NCBI GenBank assembly: GCA_002308255.1
Contig: DBVZ01000058.1
Coordinates: 21,537-34,445, forward strand
Length of the DNA stretch: 12,909 nt
Direction of reading: 5' to 3'
Origin: Lachnospiraceae bacterium UBA1251
Lineage (GTDB): Bacteria > Bacillota > Clostridia > Lachnospirales > Lachnospiraceae
In this document: positions 12,863-12,909 of the stretch, in pieces
Layout of the letters: each line of letters begins with the position of its first letter
Position numbering within the stretch: the first letter of the stretch is position 1
Program-made: the position numbers and the translations under genes
Notes under the pieces: generated by a model
The model's input: only the letters and a program-made list of their open reading frames with translations
What the model was told of the DNA's origin: nothing
Database searches by the model: none

Positions 12863-12909
12863 ATGAGTGTAATTTCCATGAAACAGCTGCTCGAAGCAGG
12901 CGTCCATTT
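12863..12909 (+). CDS. rpsB: Ribosomal protein S2, N-terminal fragment
   Basis: Only 15 codons and two bases are in the window before the right edge. They read MSVISMKQLLEAGVH and then a TT that fits phenylalanine, the conserved opening of bacterial S2 (MKQLLEAGVHFGHQ in most species). S2 belongs to the small ribosomal subunit near the mRNA exit region and is recruited late in assembly. The ATG at 12863 lies 7 bases after an AGGAG site. The strong promoter and structured leader upstream fit a highly expressed ribosomal gene. In Firmicutes the next gene is usually tsf (elongation factor Ts), which would lie beyond the edge. Confidence 0.92.
   Translation, partial: MSVISMKQLLEAGVH

Noticed and set aside
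1..12909. CRISPR array, insertion sequence, prophage, tRNA or rRNA genes
   Set aside because: No regularly spaced repeats, transposase or integrase motifs, terminal inverted repeats, tRNA cloverleaf or rRNA-like segments were seen on either strand.

Overview
The window looks like chromosomal DNA of a fairly GC-rich anaerobic Firmicute, most likely a gut-type member of the Clostridia (Lachnospiraceae or close relatives). The reasons are a tetrahydrofolate riboswitch in front of a folate ECF transporter gene, Shine-Dalgarno sites of the GGAGG type, TTGACA/TATAAT promoters with 17-bp spacers, and a 2-hydroxyacyl-CoA dehydratase-type iron-sulfur enzyme pair. Family assignments are by eye from motifs; no search was run.

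Left part (1-3962, minus strand). A tight four-gene operon is read from right to left: a beta-like and an alpha-like subunit of the 2-hydroxyacyl-CoA dehydratase/benzoyl-CoA reductase superfamily (overlapping by 8 bases), a 55-residue single-span membrane protein, and a cysteine-rich protein that runs off the left edge and probably continues into a ferredoxin and flavin oxidoreductase. The substrate is unknown, and the ATP-driven activator (HgdC type) that this enzyme class needs is not in the window. This is the least explained metabolic unit here.

Divergent control region (3963-4302). This 340-base gene-free stretch holds promoters facing both ways, two inverted repeats over the leftward promoter, and a GC-rich hairpin just before the leftward start codon.

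Middle part (4303-9023, plus strand). It carries a LarE-type sulfur insertase, a TcdA-type tRNA threonylcarbamoyladenosine dehydratase, an AlaX-type alanyl-tRNA editing protein and, from its own near-consensus promoter, arginyl-tRNA synthetase. Three of the four act on tRNA or its charging. The LarE is an orphan, with no larA, larB or larC in view.

Right part (9024-12909, plus strand). A promoter leads into a THF riboswitch with a plausible switch that hides the ribosome binding site, then folT (folate uptake) and folC (glutamylation that traps folate). Next comes a gene fusing a HAD-family phosphatase to a CPBP/CAAX-type intramembrane protease, which is the most unusual single gene. The rpsB promoter begins inside the stop codon of that gene and gives a structured leader before the start of ribosomal protein S2, which is cut by the right edge.
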